Part shown: positions 16,267-24,487 of the stretch, piece by piece
Layout: each line of letters begins with the position of its first letter
Numbering within the stretch: the stretch's first letter is position 1
Source: Paenibacillus sp. FSL R5-0623
Lineage (GTDB): Bacteria > Bacillota > Bacilli > Paenibacillales > Paenibacillaceae
Direction: 5' to 3'
DNA length: 64,000 bases
Assembly (NCBI RefSeq): GCF_037974265.1
Contig: NZ_CP150233.1
Span: 4,030,001 to 4,094,000, forward strand
The notes under the pieces: model-generated
What the model saw: the letters and a program-made list of their open reading frames with translations, nothing else
What the model was told of the DNA's origin: nothing
The model's database searches: none
Position numbers and translations under genes: made by a program

Positions 16267-18333
16267 CTACAGTTTCTGAATTTGTTCATAATAGATGTTC
16301 ATCTGCAGGAAGCTCATACCGACCAATGGTATGACCAGGTACAAAAAGATTAGAGCATACATGGGAGCAAATCCGATGGTTCTCCCCCAGGATGCTTTAA
16401 CATCAATCATTTTGCTGTACTCCTGCTTGCGTTGTTCAAAATAAAATGCCATCATGCTCTCAAGATCATCAAAGGCTTCACGTATTGAGATTTTGCCAAG
16501 GGCAAGCTGCAATTTATCAATCAGTCGCTGGAATTCGGGCAAGCCCGCCTCTTCCTTTAATTGTTCAAGTGCAAGCTCTGGCCCATGTTCAAAATGCAAC
16601 AAACATTTTTGCAGCGGACGCTTGAAGATGACGGCAAATCGATTAAGCCATTCCAATATCTCTTCGACTGACATCCGGTCCATCTCACGCAAAATGGAAA
16701 TCACCGTCTGGAATTGATAGATTTCATGTCGCATATCCAACCTTCGCATTTTCCGCTGAAATATCATGAGCCATACGGGCATGTAGTACCCTGCTGCACC
16801 CATGAGAATGGCTATAATCATTTCCCACCAGCGTACATACTGCTTGTTATATACCTCAAGTTTCTGCATAATGCGCGCGATCGTCTCGTTCTGGGTATCA
16901 TGGTCCAACTGAACGGGAGATAACTGCTGTAACGCGTTGGAGACTTCTTCGTATGTAGCTCCTCGGTTCATCTCTACACTTTCCAGCACGGATTGATCCA
17001 ATGCTGTTTTTTCCTCAGCTTTCCTGAGATCCGCTTCAGCCATTGCACCAAACATTCGATCATCCCGGATCGGATCATGCAAGATGTGGTTACGTTCAAC
17101 CTGGTGCAACAGCAAAATGCAACCCAGTGTAAGAACCAAACAACCTGCGAATAAAATCACTCGGCGAATGGCGAGCCATTCGTATTTCAACTCCGAGCTA
17201 CTTTCCCTCATAAGCCGTATCGTTTGGCTGTACTGTACACTGCCAGGTTTCGCTGCAAACAACATTGCCAATTTCCGTATGAAGGTCTGCCGGTATAGAA
17301 ACTGATCCAACCATGAATGCTTATGTCCTGAGCGGTAACGAGTTTCATCGTATTGCTGGAGCCTCTGCAGAAGCAAATAAGCAAGAATGATGATGACATA
17401 AATTGATATTTTGGTAACAAAACCAATTTTGCTGCGATAAAATTCATCCATCGTTGGAAAACTGACTCTGGCCCAGCGTTCGATTGGAGCGGTGAATAAT
17501 ACCGGAGCAAGCGCGATGATATTAAGCCCTTTAAGCAGGTAATCCAATTTGTCACGCCGCAAAATCTCCAAATGAATCTCCTGAGTCAGGTTCCCCAGTC
17601 CCTTAAGATAGATAGACCCTTGTTCTCGGTCCTTATCCCCGAACTCCATAACCATATAGGAGACGCCGGCGAATCCTTTGAGAAAACGGTTGGGTGCCAC
17701 TTCATAGTAACGCTCAAGTGCTTCATTCGGATCTGGAGAAGTTAGAGCTTCATAGATCAGTCTTACCTGTTCTGCTGCTTCTCCTGTACCGGCTTCAGCC
17801 GCTTCATAGAGTGCTTCTTCAACCATGCCATGCTGATGATACCGATGTCTTACATCTGCAAAGAGATCCAGCATCTGAACCAGCAACCGTTTCTCCATAC
17901 GACTGAGGCACATATCCAGCACCAAGCTGTTTAGCACCACAGCGCAGAGCACGGACAATATTACAAAAGCGATACCCGGCTGCAGAAGAAACAGAATGAC
18001 ACTTATGCCTCCATAACCTCCCAGGATAATGAGAACCACTGTCATTGTCAGTCTTCGAAGTGAAGGCTCATCCCCCACATGTCGAAATGAAATACGCTTC
18101 TGCACTTGTAGAATATAGGCGGATAACAGTGGGACTTTCATTCCAAAGCGATAGGACTGCAACAAGAGTGACCCCAGTCCCTTGAAACCCTTCCCCCCGG
18201 AAGTTAGAATAACGCCGGTTTGACTTGTTGGACCACCTCCTCTGCGACGCAACATACTTAATACCAGTAGTGTGATCAGCAACCCGCCCGCACAAATACT
18301 CAATACAAGGAGCAGAAACCATTTAATTGTCAT
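16267..18333 (-). CDS. Type II secretion F-like platform protein, apparent TadB-TadC fusion
   Basis: This large integral membrane protein has about 688 residues. Hydrophobic segments fall in two sets: one near 5-30, 95-140 and 255-330, and another near 395-415, 500-520 and 660-685. Each set brackets a charged cytoplasmic region. In ordinary Tad systems TadB and TadC are separate proteins of about 300 residues with this arrangement, so this looks like both in one chain. The T2SF-like stretches (LYEALTSPDPNEALERYYEV and LALGKISIREAFDDLESMM) support the assignment. The ATG at 18333 has GGGGTGA upstream and overlaps the ATPase gene by 11 bases. Confidence 0.78.
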   Translation of the reverse strand: MTIKWFLLLVLSICAGGLLITLLVLSMLRRRGGGPTSQTGVILTSGGKGFKGLGSLLLQSYRFGMKVPLLSAYILQVQKRISFRHVGDEPSLRRLTMTVVLIILGGYGGISVILFLLQPGIAFVILSVLCAVVLNSLVLDMCLSRMEKRLLVQMLDLFADVRHRYHQHGMVEEALYEAAEAGTGEAAEQVRLIYEALTSPDPNEALERYYEVAPNRFLKGFAGVSYMVMEFGDKDREQGSIYLKGLGNLTQEIHLEILRRDKLDYLLKGLNIIALAPVLFTAPIERWARVSFPTMDEFYRSKIGFVTKISIYVIIILAYLLLQRLQQYDETRYRSGHKHSWLDQFLYRQTFIRKLAMLFAAKPGSVQYSQTIRLMRESSSELKYEWLAIRRVILFAGCLVLTLGCILLLHQVERNHILHDPIRDDRMFGAMAEADLRKAEEKTALDQSVLESVEMNRGATYEEVSNALQQLSPVQLDHDTQNETIARIMQKLEVYNKQYVRWWEMIIAILMGAAGYYMPVWLMIFQRKMRRLDMRHEIYQFQTVISILREMDRMSVEEILEWLNRFAVIFKRPLQKCLLHFEHGPELALEQLKEEAGLPEFQRLIDKLQLALGKISIREAFDDLESMMAFYFEQRKQEYSKMIDVKASWGRTIGFAPMYALIFLYLVIPLVGMSFLQMNIYYEQIQKL

Positions 18334-20149
18334 GTAGATCACCCCAGTGTTGCTTCATAAACTGTCCAAATTTCTCGGCATCCTGTAATGTCATCTGTTC
18401 TCGCATATCCAACATGCATTCCGAGGAGATTGGAGCTGTTGCAACATACTCTCCATCTCTGTACTCCACTACATTACGAAATGTAAAACCTGCCCTCTCT
18501 TCCACGCTGTCACCTTGATTCGCACGAGGAAGACATTCCGTAATACGTTCGATATATCTTCGTCCCTCGGCATCTTTCTTCATATGAACATCGAAATTGA
18601 TGACACTCACAACCTGCTCCTCAGCAATATGCTCATGCTGGAACATACCTGTCTTGAGCAAGGAATTACGAAGGGAGAAAACCAGATCACGAAACGTTTT
18701 GGCATGGTGGGTAAACAGGGTGAACAGACTGGCAACCTGAGACATTTGAATCATCCATGCTGCCACTTCATCACTCGCTACCTCACCAAGAATATTGACG
18801 GTACCATCCGTTTTTTTCTGCAAATCAAGCCCTTGTTGACCTGAAATGTGTTCAGTCTCTCGGAAACTCAAAATATTACGTCGGCTATAGATCCGTCTTA
18901 ATTGAAGTTCGAACGCCATCTCCTGCACCCGAAGGGTATACGATGCATAGATGTGTTTGACCATAGCCATAAGTAATGTCGTTTTACCAGAACCCTGTGC
19001 TCCGGTTACCGCTGTGATCCGGCTTCCTTTCATCAAATATTGAAGCAATGTAATTGGCAGATCTGCGTTGTTACCCGTAATTAATTGCTCAAGTGAAGCA
19101 TTCGGAATGTCGAACTTCCGGACGAAGAACGCCCACGATTCTGCAAAAGGAGGTCTGACAACAACGACACGGGAACCGTCTTTCATCTCGTTCACTTTGT
19201 ACCCACTTGCTTCTGACAACTGTCCCGGATAATTGTATTTGTATATATTCTGGCATACCCTTTTCAGTTCACGGATGCTGCCGAAGGACAGAAAAGATAG
19301 ATGAATGGATTTCCCTTTATAGAAAATCCATACACTCTCCATGCCGCTAAGCGGTTCTTCATGTGTATCATCCTCCAGTCCTTGCTCCAGCAGATCATTC
19401 CATGATGCCGGTTTCTGAAATCCAATATTATGAGTAGTATCCAACATACCGCTGACACCACCACTAACGCCGTCAATCCGTTGGTCCCTTATCTCATCAA
19501 CAACCGAGAACCCTTTATAATGTTGATAGATACGTTGCACGATAATATCCGTCTTTTCTCTGAATCCAAGCTCTCGATATTCGCAATCGAACACATACTG
19601 AATATCCTCCTCAGAAATATAATAACTTCCTTCATCGTCCGTACCTTCCTCCATTCGCAGCCTTCCCAGATCGTAGGTATCAATCATGCGGGAGAGTGCA
19701 TCCACACCGAATTGCTGTCGGTACAGATAAAACACAATTTCGAATCGGTCCTGAATCGTCAACAAATCTGGTTCTGCAAACAAAATAACTTCATCTACAT
19801 TTGACTTGTTCAGCCCTATGCTTCGGGTCAGCAGATCCCCTATCAGATTTTTAACATACGTTTTGTCGCTGACACTGCCTGAGACACAGCCTTTCAGTGC
19901 TTTTCTCATCTCTGCACGTTGATTAATTCTTCGACGATATTCTTCTTCATGCATACCCGCATCCGCGAGCTGACTATGACTAAGCTCATGAAGTGAGTTC
20001 TTCACCTTTTCAATTAACATGTCAATCGTGAATGATTCCTGTTCAGGAACACGAGCATTCTTTTCACGAAGAAACGTTCTGTACTTGAACCAGATATAAG
20101 TCAGGCACAGAATCAAAATTAAACTTATCCATATGGTATTCCAGAGCAT
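18323..20149 (-). CDS. TadA/CpaF-like secretion ATPase with N-terminal membrane anchor
   Basis: This 608-residue protein has a C-terminal type II/IV secretion ATPase domain (about 280-520). Walker A is TGAQGSGKTTLL, the Asp/Glu box region is QEMAFELQLRRIY, the Walker B region is NILGEVASDEVA, and a His box lies in TLFTHHAKT. These match CpaF/TadA order but are divergent; the usual GEVRG is GEVAS. An N-terminal hydrophobic helix (residues 4-22) is unusual, since CpaF proteins are normally soluble. It should power pilus assembly or export with the adjacent platform protein. Seven bases separate it from the previous gene. Confidence 0.85.
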   Translation of the reverse strand: MLWNTIWISLILILCLTYIWFKYRTFLREKNARVPEQESFTIDMLIEKVKNSLHELSHSQLADAGMHEEEYRRRINQRAEMRKALKGCVSGSVSDKTYVKNLIGDLLTRSIGLNKSNVDEVILFAEPDLLTIQDRFEIVFYLYRQQFGVDALSRMIDTYDLGRLRMEEGTDDEGSYYISEEDIQYVFDCEYRELGFREKTDIIVQRIYQHYKGFSVVDEIRDQRIDGVSGGVSGMLDTTHNIGFQKPASWNDLLEQGLEDDTHEEPLSGMESVWIFYKGKSIHLSFLSFGSIRELKRVCQNIYKYNYPGQLSEASGYKVNEMKDGSRVVVVRPPFAESWAFFVRKFDIPNASLEQLITGNNADLPITLLQYLMKGSRITAVTGAQGSGKTTLLMAMVKHIYASYTLRVQEMAFELQLRRIYSRRNILSFRETEHISGQQGLDLQKKTDGTVNILGEVASDEVAAWMIQMSQVASLFTLFTHHAKTFRDLVFSLRNSLLKTGMFQHEHIAEEQVVSVINFDVHMKKDAEGRRYIERITECLPRANQGDSVEERAGFTFRNVVEYRDGEYVATAPISSECMLDMREQMTLQDAEKFGQFMKQHWGDLHDN

Positions 20150-20156
20150 CGGAGGT

Positions 20157-20987
20157 TCAGGCTCCCCTTTCCAGCCTCTTCAGAACTGTGCGCATACCTG
20201 CACCGTCCATAATCAGGCGAGCGAGTTCGCTCATGCTTGCAGCAAAGCTCCCTTTACGAATATCCTTATCCTCAGTCAAACTTTCCAACTGCAAGTACCT
20301 GGCGACATCTCGCCGATTCATTGCATCCAGGTATCCGGTTGTGTACGGTATCGCAGATATCGTGCCTTTATATTTGAACTGGCGCCGAATATTGGAAAGC
20401 GTTGCACGGGAATGCGAATCGTATTTGTTAATTACAACATGTATATTCTTATTGTTCATTCGTTCTGGCAGGATTTCTTCAAAGAACAACTCCAGATTCC
20501 GCATATTTTGATCGAGATTAATTACAACATAGTCCGCCTGTTGCAGCTTGAGCTGTGAATCAACACCAGCATGATCCGCATCCAGAAGAACCAGATCATA
20601 ATACTCGTTAGCTACATTCAGCAGCTTTTTCACAGTCTCACCATGTTCCTGCGGGGAACGTTCCATCTCATCCATTCTTCCGGTTAGGAAATCAAGTCTT
20701 TCATTCAGAAGTGGCTTGGTATAATCCCTGAGATTGTGCTTATTCAGACTTCCGCTCGAATGCAGCCGTTCAATCGCATCCCAGCCACCCTCTTCGAAGG
20801 AGAACATAAAATCCGCTGAATCCGTATCTTTGGACGGTAGAGCAGCTTCTGTGCCAGTTCCGGCAACGCCTGCATTAACAAGTAACACCCTTGTCCTGTA
20901 GTGAAGTGCCATCGCATAAGCACTAATTAATGTGCTTGAAGTGCAACCTGTTCCTGCAAAAGGGCTCCAAAAGGTAATGGTGCTCAT
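20157..20987 (-). CDS. MinD/CpaE-like P-loop-fold protein with altered Walker A
   Basis: This 276-residue protein of SIMIBI (MinD/ParA/CpaE-TadZ) type begins ITFWSPFAGTGCTSSTLIS, where a deviant Walker A (KGGxGKT) would be expected; the lysines are absent. LVLLDADHAGVDSQ, VVINLDQNM and HVVINKYDSHSRA follow the MinD strand order. TadZ/CpaE proteins localise Tad machines at a cell pole, often with degraded ATPase sites, so a positioning role is plausible. The start overlaps the previous stop by four bases (ATGA). Confidence 0.75.
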   Translation of the reverse strand: MSTITFWSPFAGTGCTSSTLISAYAMALHYRTRVLLVNAGVAGTGTEAALPSKDTDSADFMFSFEEGGWDAIERLHSSGSLNKHNLRDYTKPLLNERLDFLTGRMDEMERSPQEHGETVKKLLNVANEYYDLVLLDADHAGVDSQLKLQQADYVVINLDQNMRNLELFFEEILPERMNNKNIHVVINKYDSHSRATLSNIRRQFKYKGTISAIPYTTGYLDAMNRRDVARYLQLESLTEDKDIRKGSFAASMSELARLIMDGAGMRTVLKRLERGA

Positions 20988-21697
20988 GCTCTCATCCTCT
21001 CTGCTTCTTTCATCGCACGACGACTACGAACACTTTCCCAACCTGTTAACTGCTCGACCACGCGACACAACGATTTTTTGTAATTTCGTGACAAAGGTCC
21101 AAGATGAACTCGGCGATGATGCTCATTCTCAAGCTTAACCGCCGCTGTTAACTCATCCCACGGAAGAACTAAAGATTCTCCTGTCCACACAAACGGACTG
21201 CCCTCCAGATACGCCCACAGATAACGAGCTTCAAGCTTGCAGTCAACCCCGTTAATTAAGAGCCGCTGAAATGGCAGCTCACCAGGTAATGACTGTTCTT
21301 CAAGCAACCGCTTCAACCATCCCTTACCACGTTCCAAATTGTAACGCTCATAATCACTCACCCAGACTCTTACATCGGCATTCAGCCAGAGATTACGGGA
21401 TGCAAAATGCGAGGTCTCCATGTCATATAACACATAGTCATAACTGTCCAATCGCTCTCCATTTACTTCAAGATGATTCTCTACAGCTGCTGAAGTAACA
21501 AAATGACAAGCGATATCAAATCCTTCAAATTCCGCAATTCGCAAAGACTGTTGATTGTCACCAACACCGTACCCATACTTCTGTTGTAAGGTTCCATCTA
21601 CGAGTAAAACCTTGTTGCCTGTTGAAGCCAATATCTTGCAAAGATATAACATCAGATCATTCTTCTCACATAAACCCGCAAAGATCCATGTATGCAT
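20984..21697 (-). CDS. Probable degenerate MinD/CpaE-like protein
   Basis: This 237-residue protein has no confident family. The opening TWIFAGLCEKNDLMLYLCKI followed by KVLLVDGT resembles the first strand, P-loop and second strand of MinD-like ATPases with the P-loop lost altogether. YDYVLYDMETSHFASRN resembles the Walker B strand. The next gene has the same layout, suggesting an ancient duplication. AAAGGAG lies 12 bases before the ATG. Confidence 0.62.
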   Translation of the reverse strand: MHTWIFAGLCEKNDLMLYLCKILASTGNKVLLVDGTLQQKYGYGVGDNQQSLRIAEFEGFDIACHFVTSAAVENHLEVNGERLDSYDYVLYDMETSHFASRNLWLNADVRVWVSDYERYNLERGKGWLKRLLEEQSLPGELPFQRLLINGVDCKLEARYLWAYLEGSPFVWTGESLVLPWDELTAAVKLENEHHRRVHLGPLSRNYKKSLCRVVEQLTGWESVRSRRAMKEAERMRA

Positions 21698-21772
21698 AGA
21701 TGTTACAACTCCTTTCTTTTTCTTAAATCCCTTGTTATCTGAATTACCCTAAAGTAAACCTCGGATTTCGCT

Positions 21773-22792
21773 CTATTCTCCACCCGTTAGCAAGCTCTGC
21801 TGTTCTGTTTGTAAAGCTTCAGCAGGATCATTTACACTTCCAGCATTAGCTTCTGCTCCGTTTCCTGAACCATCATTCCACATCACTCCATCCGACGTTG
21901 CCGGATTATTTGATGATGGACGACTGTTATAGGTAACTGAGGATTGTGCCACATCCTGTTCAACCCCTTTTGAAGGTGCTGTCATGGAGGCGGCCAGTGA
22001 ACTTTCAAGCGAACTTCGCACCTGTCTGGATAATTCCTGTTCGGCTCGTCGAACAATATTCGGATCACTCTCCAGCAGTTTTAACACTTCTGAATTGGCA
22101 GGATACGTCGCGATTGCAGGTGTCTGAAACTGTGGTTCTACATAGGTTAAGGCATAGATTGAAGCTTTATGTAAATAGGCATCTACAATTGCACTTGAGA
22201 GTGACAGAATCTCTTCCTCCGTCATCGTAATCCATAAGGTAGCTGCATTGAGTCGTTCCACTTTTTTCTTCGATAAGAGAACATAATCCTGTCCGGTAGG
22301 GAATTGGATACGAACATCAATAATATCTCCCTTAACGAGTGAGGACGGCAGTAATACAACTTGCAGCTCTCGATTTCTTAAATCAGGCGGAGCCGGTACA
22401 TCCTCATACACCATCTCGGTGGTAATGGCTGTTCCTTTTTTTAACTCTATTTTGGCCACTTGGCCTTCCATCTGCTTGGTACTGGACCAGAGGTTTCGCG
22501 GTGCTTGTGCATCCGGAACAGCAATGAGCTTCAGATCCTCCGGTAATATCGGTTCACCTGCTTCAATATCCCGAATCGTAACCCATCCTTGTGCTCCCGA
22601 ATCCCATTGTTGCTTTAATTCAGCTTCCTTTTCCTCATATGCCGATAAATAACGGGCTTCTACAGCTGACCTGACATCCCCCATCGTTTTGACATTGTAA
22701 ATAACATATCCTCCGAACACCAACCCTACGGCTCCTGCTCCGATAAGTCCGGCATAGATCAGTTGACGGCTTTGTTTTCTTAATTTAGACAA
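21773..22792 (-). CDS. CpaB/RcpC-like SAF-domain protein
   Basis: This 339-residue protein has one N-terminal membrane helix (about 11-30), a SAF domain (about 70-145: IRDIEAGEPILPEDLKLIAV, then KKGTAITTEMV) and an RcpC-like beta domain (about 155-230). A low-complexity Ser/Asn/Gly tail follows. CpaB/RcpC proteins are periplasmic or wall-side components of Flp pilus assembly. The start is TTG with AAAGGAG eight bases upstream. It stands second in the operon, 26 bases after the kinase gene. Confidence 0.83.
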   Translation of the reverse strand: MSKLRKQSRQLIYAGLIGAGAVGLVFGGYVIYNVKTMGDVRSAVEARYLSAYEEKEAELKQQWDSGAQGWVTIRDIEAGEPILPEDLKLIAVPDAQAPRNLWSSTKQMEGQVAKIELKKGTAITTEMVYEDVPAPPDLRNRELQVVLLPSSLVKGDIIDVRIQFPTGQDYVLLSKKKVERLNAATLWITMTEEEILSLSSAIVDAYLHKASIYALTYVEPQFQTPAIATYPANSEVLKLLESDPNIVRRAEQELSRQVRSSLESSLAASMTAPSKGVEQDVAQSSVTYNSRPSSNNPATSDGVMWNDGSGNGAEANAGSVNDPAEALQTEQQSLLTGGE

Positions 22793-22818
22793 AAGAGGCT
22801 CTCCTTTCGTAATCTCTT

Positions 22819-24297
22819 CTAATCATGTACTTTTCTTCGTGAAAAGAACGAACGTTTCTTGGGGTGTAGTGCCATCATATGCATTAAAATATGTGAAAAC
22901 ACTCTATCCGTCTGTGCGTCCTTGTCAAAAGGGTCGATATGTAACGGCAGACTATATACACTCGATGTATCCAGAACTTTACGAATGCGCTGAACAGCTT
23001 CACTTGCTGCCAAGGGCAGACAATATATCCATTTCTCTCGTGGATACCGATGATGTGATCGAACAAAAGCGCCAATCTCCGCCTGTCTCCATTCAGCACC
23101 TGAGCCTATAACAATAGGTAGATCTGCACGCAGGAATTCTTCCAGCCGGTTCTGATCCTGACCACTACCGAGATCCATCACGATGAACTGATAACTCCCC
23201 CCAAGCAAAGACAAAATATCCGCTCGCCCGGATTGTTTCCAATAATGCACACCATCCACTGCAAACTGTCTGCCTGCTGGCACCGGTTTACCCGCTTGAG
23301 CGATTTGTTGAATCCTTGCAAAGGATTGAGAGCGAGGTGACATTTCAATCACAGCTACTTTGAAGTTTTGCCTTTCGAGATAATGACTGATAGCTATAGC
23401 CGTGTGGGTAACCCCTACACCAGATGAAGCACCAGTCAGGGCAATAACTCTTGTTCCGCCATTCAAGGTCATCGTTGTATCTCCACCGGGCATTGTTCCG
23501 CCGGGTATTCGGAGCAGTTCCTTCCTTACCTCATCAGCAGATTGGAATCGCTCTTCGGCATTATACCTCAACAGTCTTCTTGCCACGGGAATGTAGGTAC
23601 GTGGTACATCACTTCGGATGGAGCTTTCCACACCCTGAATCCATTCTGTATACGCCCCACTTGTCATGAGATACAGCAGCAATGCTCCGAGTCCATATAG
23701 ATCTGAACGCGCATCGGTCTGACCCGAGCCATATTGTTCTGGAGCGGCAAAACCAGCTGTTCCCAACTTAACGGTATCTTCGGCACTTTGCGGTTTGTAA
23801 CTTCTGGCGATGCCAAAATCAATTAATCTTACTTCATGTTCCGGCGTGATCATGATGTTTGATGGTTTCAGATCCCTATAGATCACAGGTGGATTCAGAT
23901 TATGCAGATAACTCAACACATCGAGCAATTGAAGTACAAGCTCCGTTAACTGCTCCATCGGGATCTTCCCACGACACTGCTTGAAATACTCACTGAGCGT
24001 TAACCCGTCGATGTATTCCATCACCAAGTACGTGTACCCATCTTCATCCGGGACAAAAAAATCAACAATTTGCGGCAATCTTGGATGGCGAAGTGATGTC
24101 AGAAGAGCGGCTTCCGTCTCCATACTGCCTTCATATGGCATAATCGTTACGCTTTCTTTAATTGCCCATAACTTGCCCGGCAACTTCAGATCCTCCGCCT
24201 CGTATACATGGCTCATTCCGCCTGTTCCCAGAATGGATACGATACGATATCTACCTCCCAGCAGGCTTCCGCGTTCCAGCCTCGCCGGATGTCTCAT
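22819..24297 (-). CDS. Ser/Thr protein kinase fused to a MinD/CpaE-like domain
   Basis: This 492-residue protein joins two modules. Residues about 16-275 are a Hanks-type kinase with glycine loop LGTGGMSHVYEAE, Lys47 (AIKE), catalytic loop YRDLKPSN, LIDFGIAR and APEQYGSGQTDARSDLYGLG, all intact. Residues about 285-470 look like a MinD/CpaE fold beginning RVIALTGASSGVGVTHTA, a P-loop without the catalytic lysines, with FIVMDLGSGQ as the second strand. There is no transmembrane or PASTA segment. It is first in the Tad-like operon. AAGGAGG lies seven bases before ATG 24297. The combination suggests phosphorylation-based control of machine assembly or position. Confidence 0.88.
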   Translation of the reverse strand: MRHPARLERGSLLGGRYRIVSILGTGGMSHVYEAEDLKLPGKLWAIKESVTIMPYEGSMETEAALLTSLRHPRLPQIVDFFVPDEDGYTYLVMEYIDGLTLSEYFKQCRGKIPMEQLTELVLQLLDVLSYLHNLNPPVIYRDLKPSNIMITPEHEVRLIDFGIARSYKPQSAEDTVKLGTAGFAAPEQYGSGQTDARSDLYGLGALLLYLMTSGAYTEWIQGVESSIRSDVPRTYIPVARRLLRYNAEERFQSADEVRKELLRIPGGTMPGGDTTMTLNGGTRVIALTGASSGVGVTHTAIAISHYLERQNFKVAVIEMSPRSQSFARIQQIAQAGKPVPAGRQFAVDGVHYWKQSGRADILSLLGGSYQFIVMDLGSGQDQNRLEEFLRADLPIVIGSGAEWRQAEIGAFVRSHHRYPREKWIYCLPLAASEAVQRIRKVLDTSSVYSLPLHIDPFDKDAQTDRVFSHILMHMMALHPKKRSFFSRRKVHD

Positions 24298-24322
24298 ACC
24301 AATTCCTCCTTCAATACACAAC

Positions 24323-24393
24323 AAAAAAGGGAAAGCTTCACCGAAGAAGAACAGACCGGATATCCGGTTTCGTTCACTTCGGGATGCTTTCCC
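24323..24393 (-). terminator. Nested hairpin with U-tract in the leader of the Tad-like operon
   Basis: On the minus strand GGGAAAGC (24393-24386) pairs with GCTTTCCC (24336-24329). Inside, CCGAAG/CTTCGG and GAAC/GTTC pairs and the perfect palindrome ACCGGATATCCGGT stack in register, and six Ts follow (24328-24323). It could end the upstream methyltransferase transcript. Because a good promoter lies just upstream of it, it may instead act as an attenuator for the kinase-led operon. Confidence 0.7.
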
Positions 24394-24422
24394 TCAGGTT
24401 TGTTATGGTTAATATTGGTATC

Positions 24423-24452
24423 ATTATAGTACAGACAGGAATAGATTGTAAA
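24423..24452 (-). promoter_or_regulatory. Candidate promoter of the Tad-like operon
   Basis: TTTACA (24452-24447), 18 bases, and a perfect TATAAT (24428-24423) on the minus strand, between the methyltransferase stop and the nested hairpin. Confidence 0.6.
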
Positions 24453-24487
24453 GCACAAAATTTAATAAGCTTAATCGAATCAATTTC

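Noticed and set aside
24300..24420. c-di-GMP or other known riboswitch in the Tad-like operon leader
   Set aside because: Conserved GEMM-I bases are not present; only a nested hairpin and U-tract are visible.
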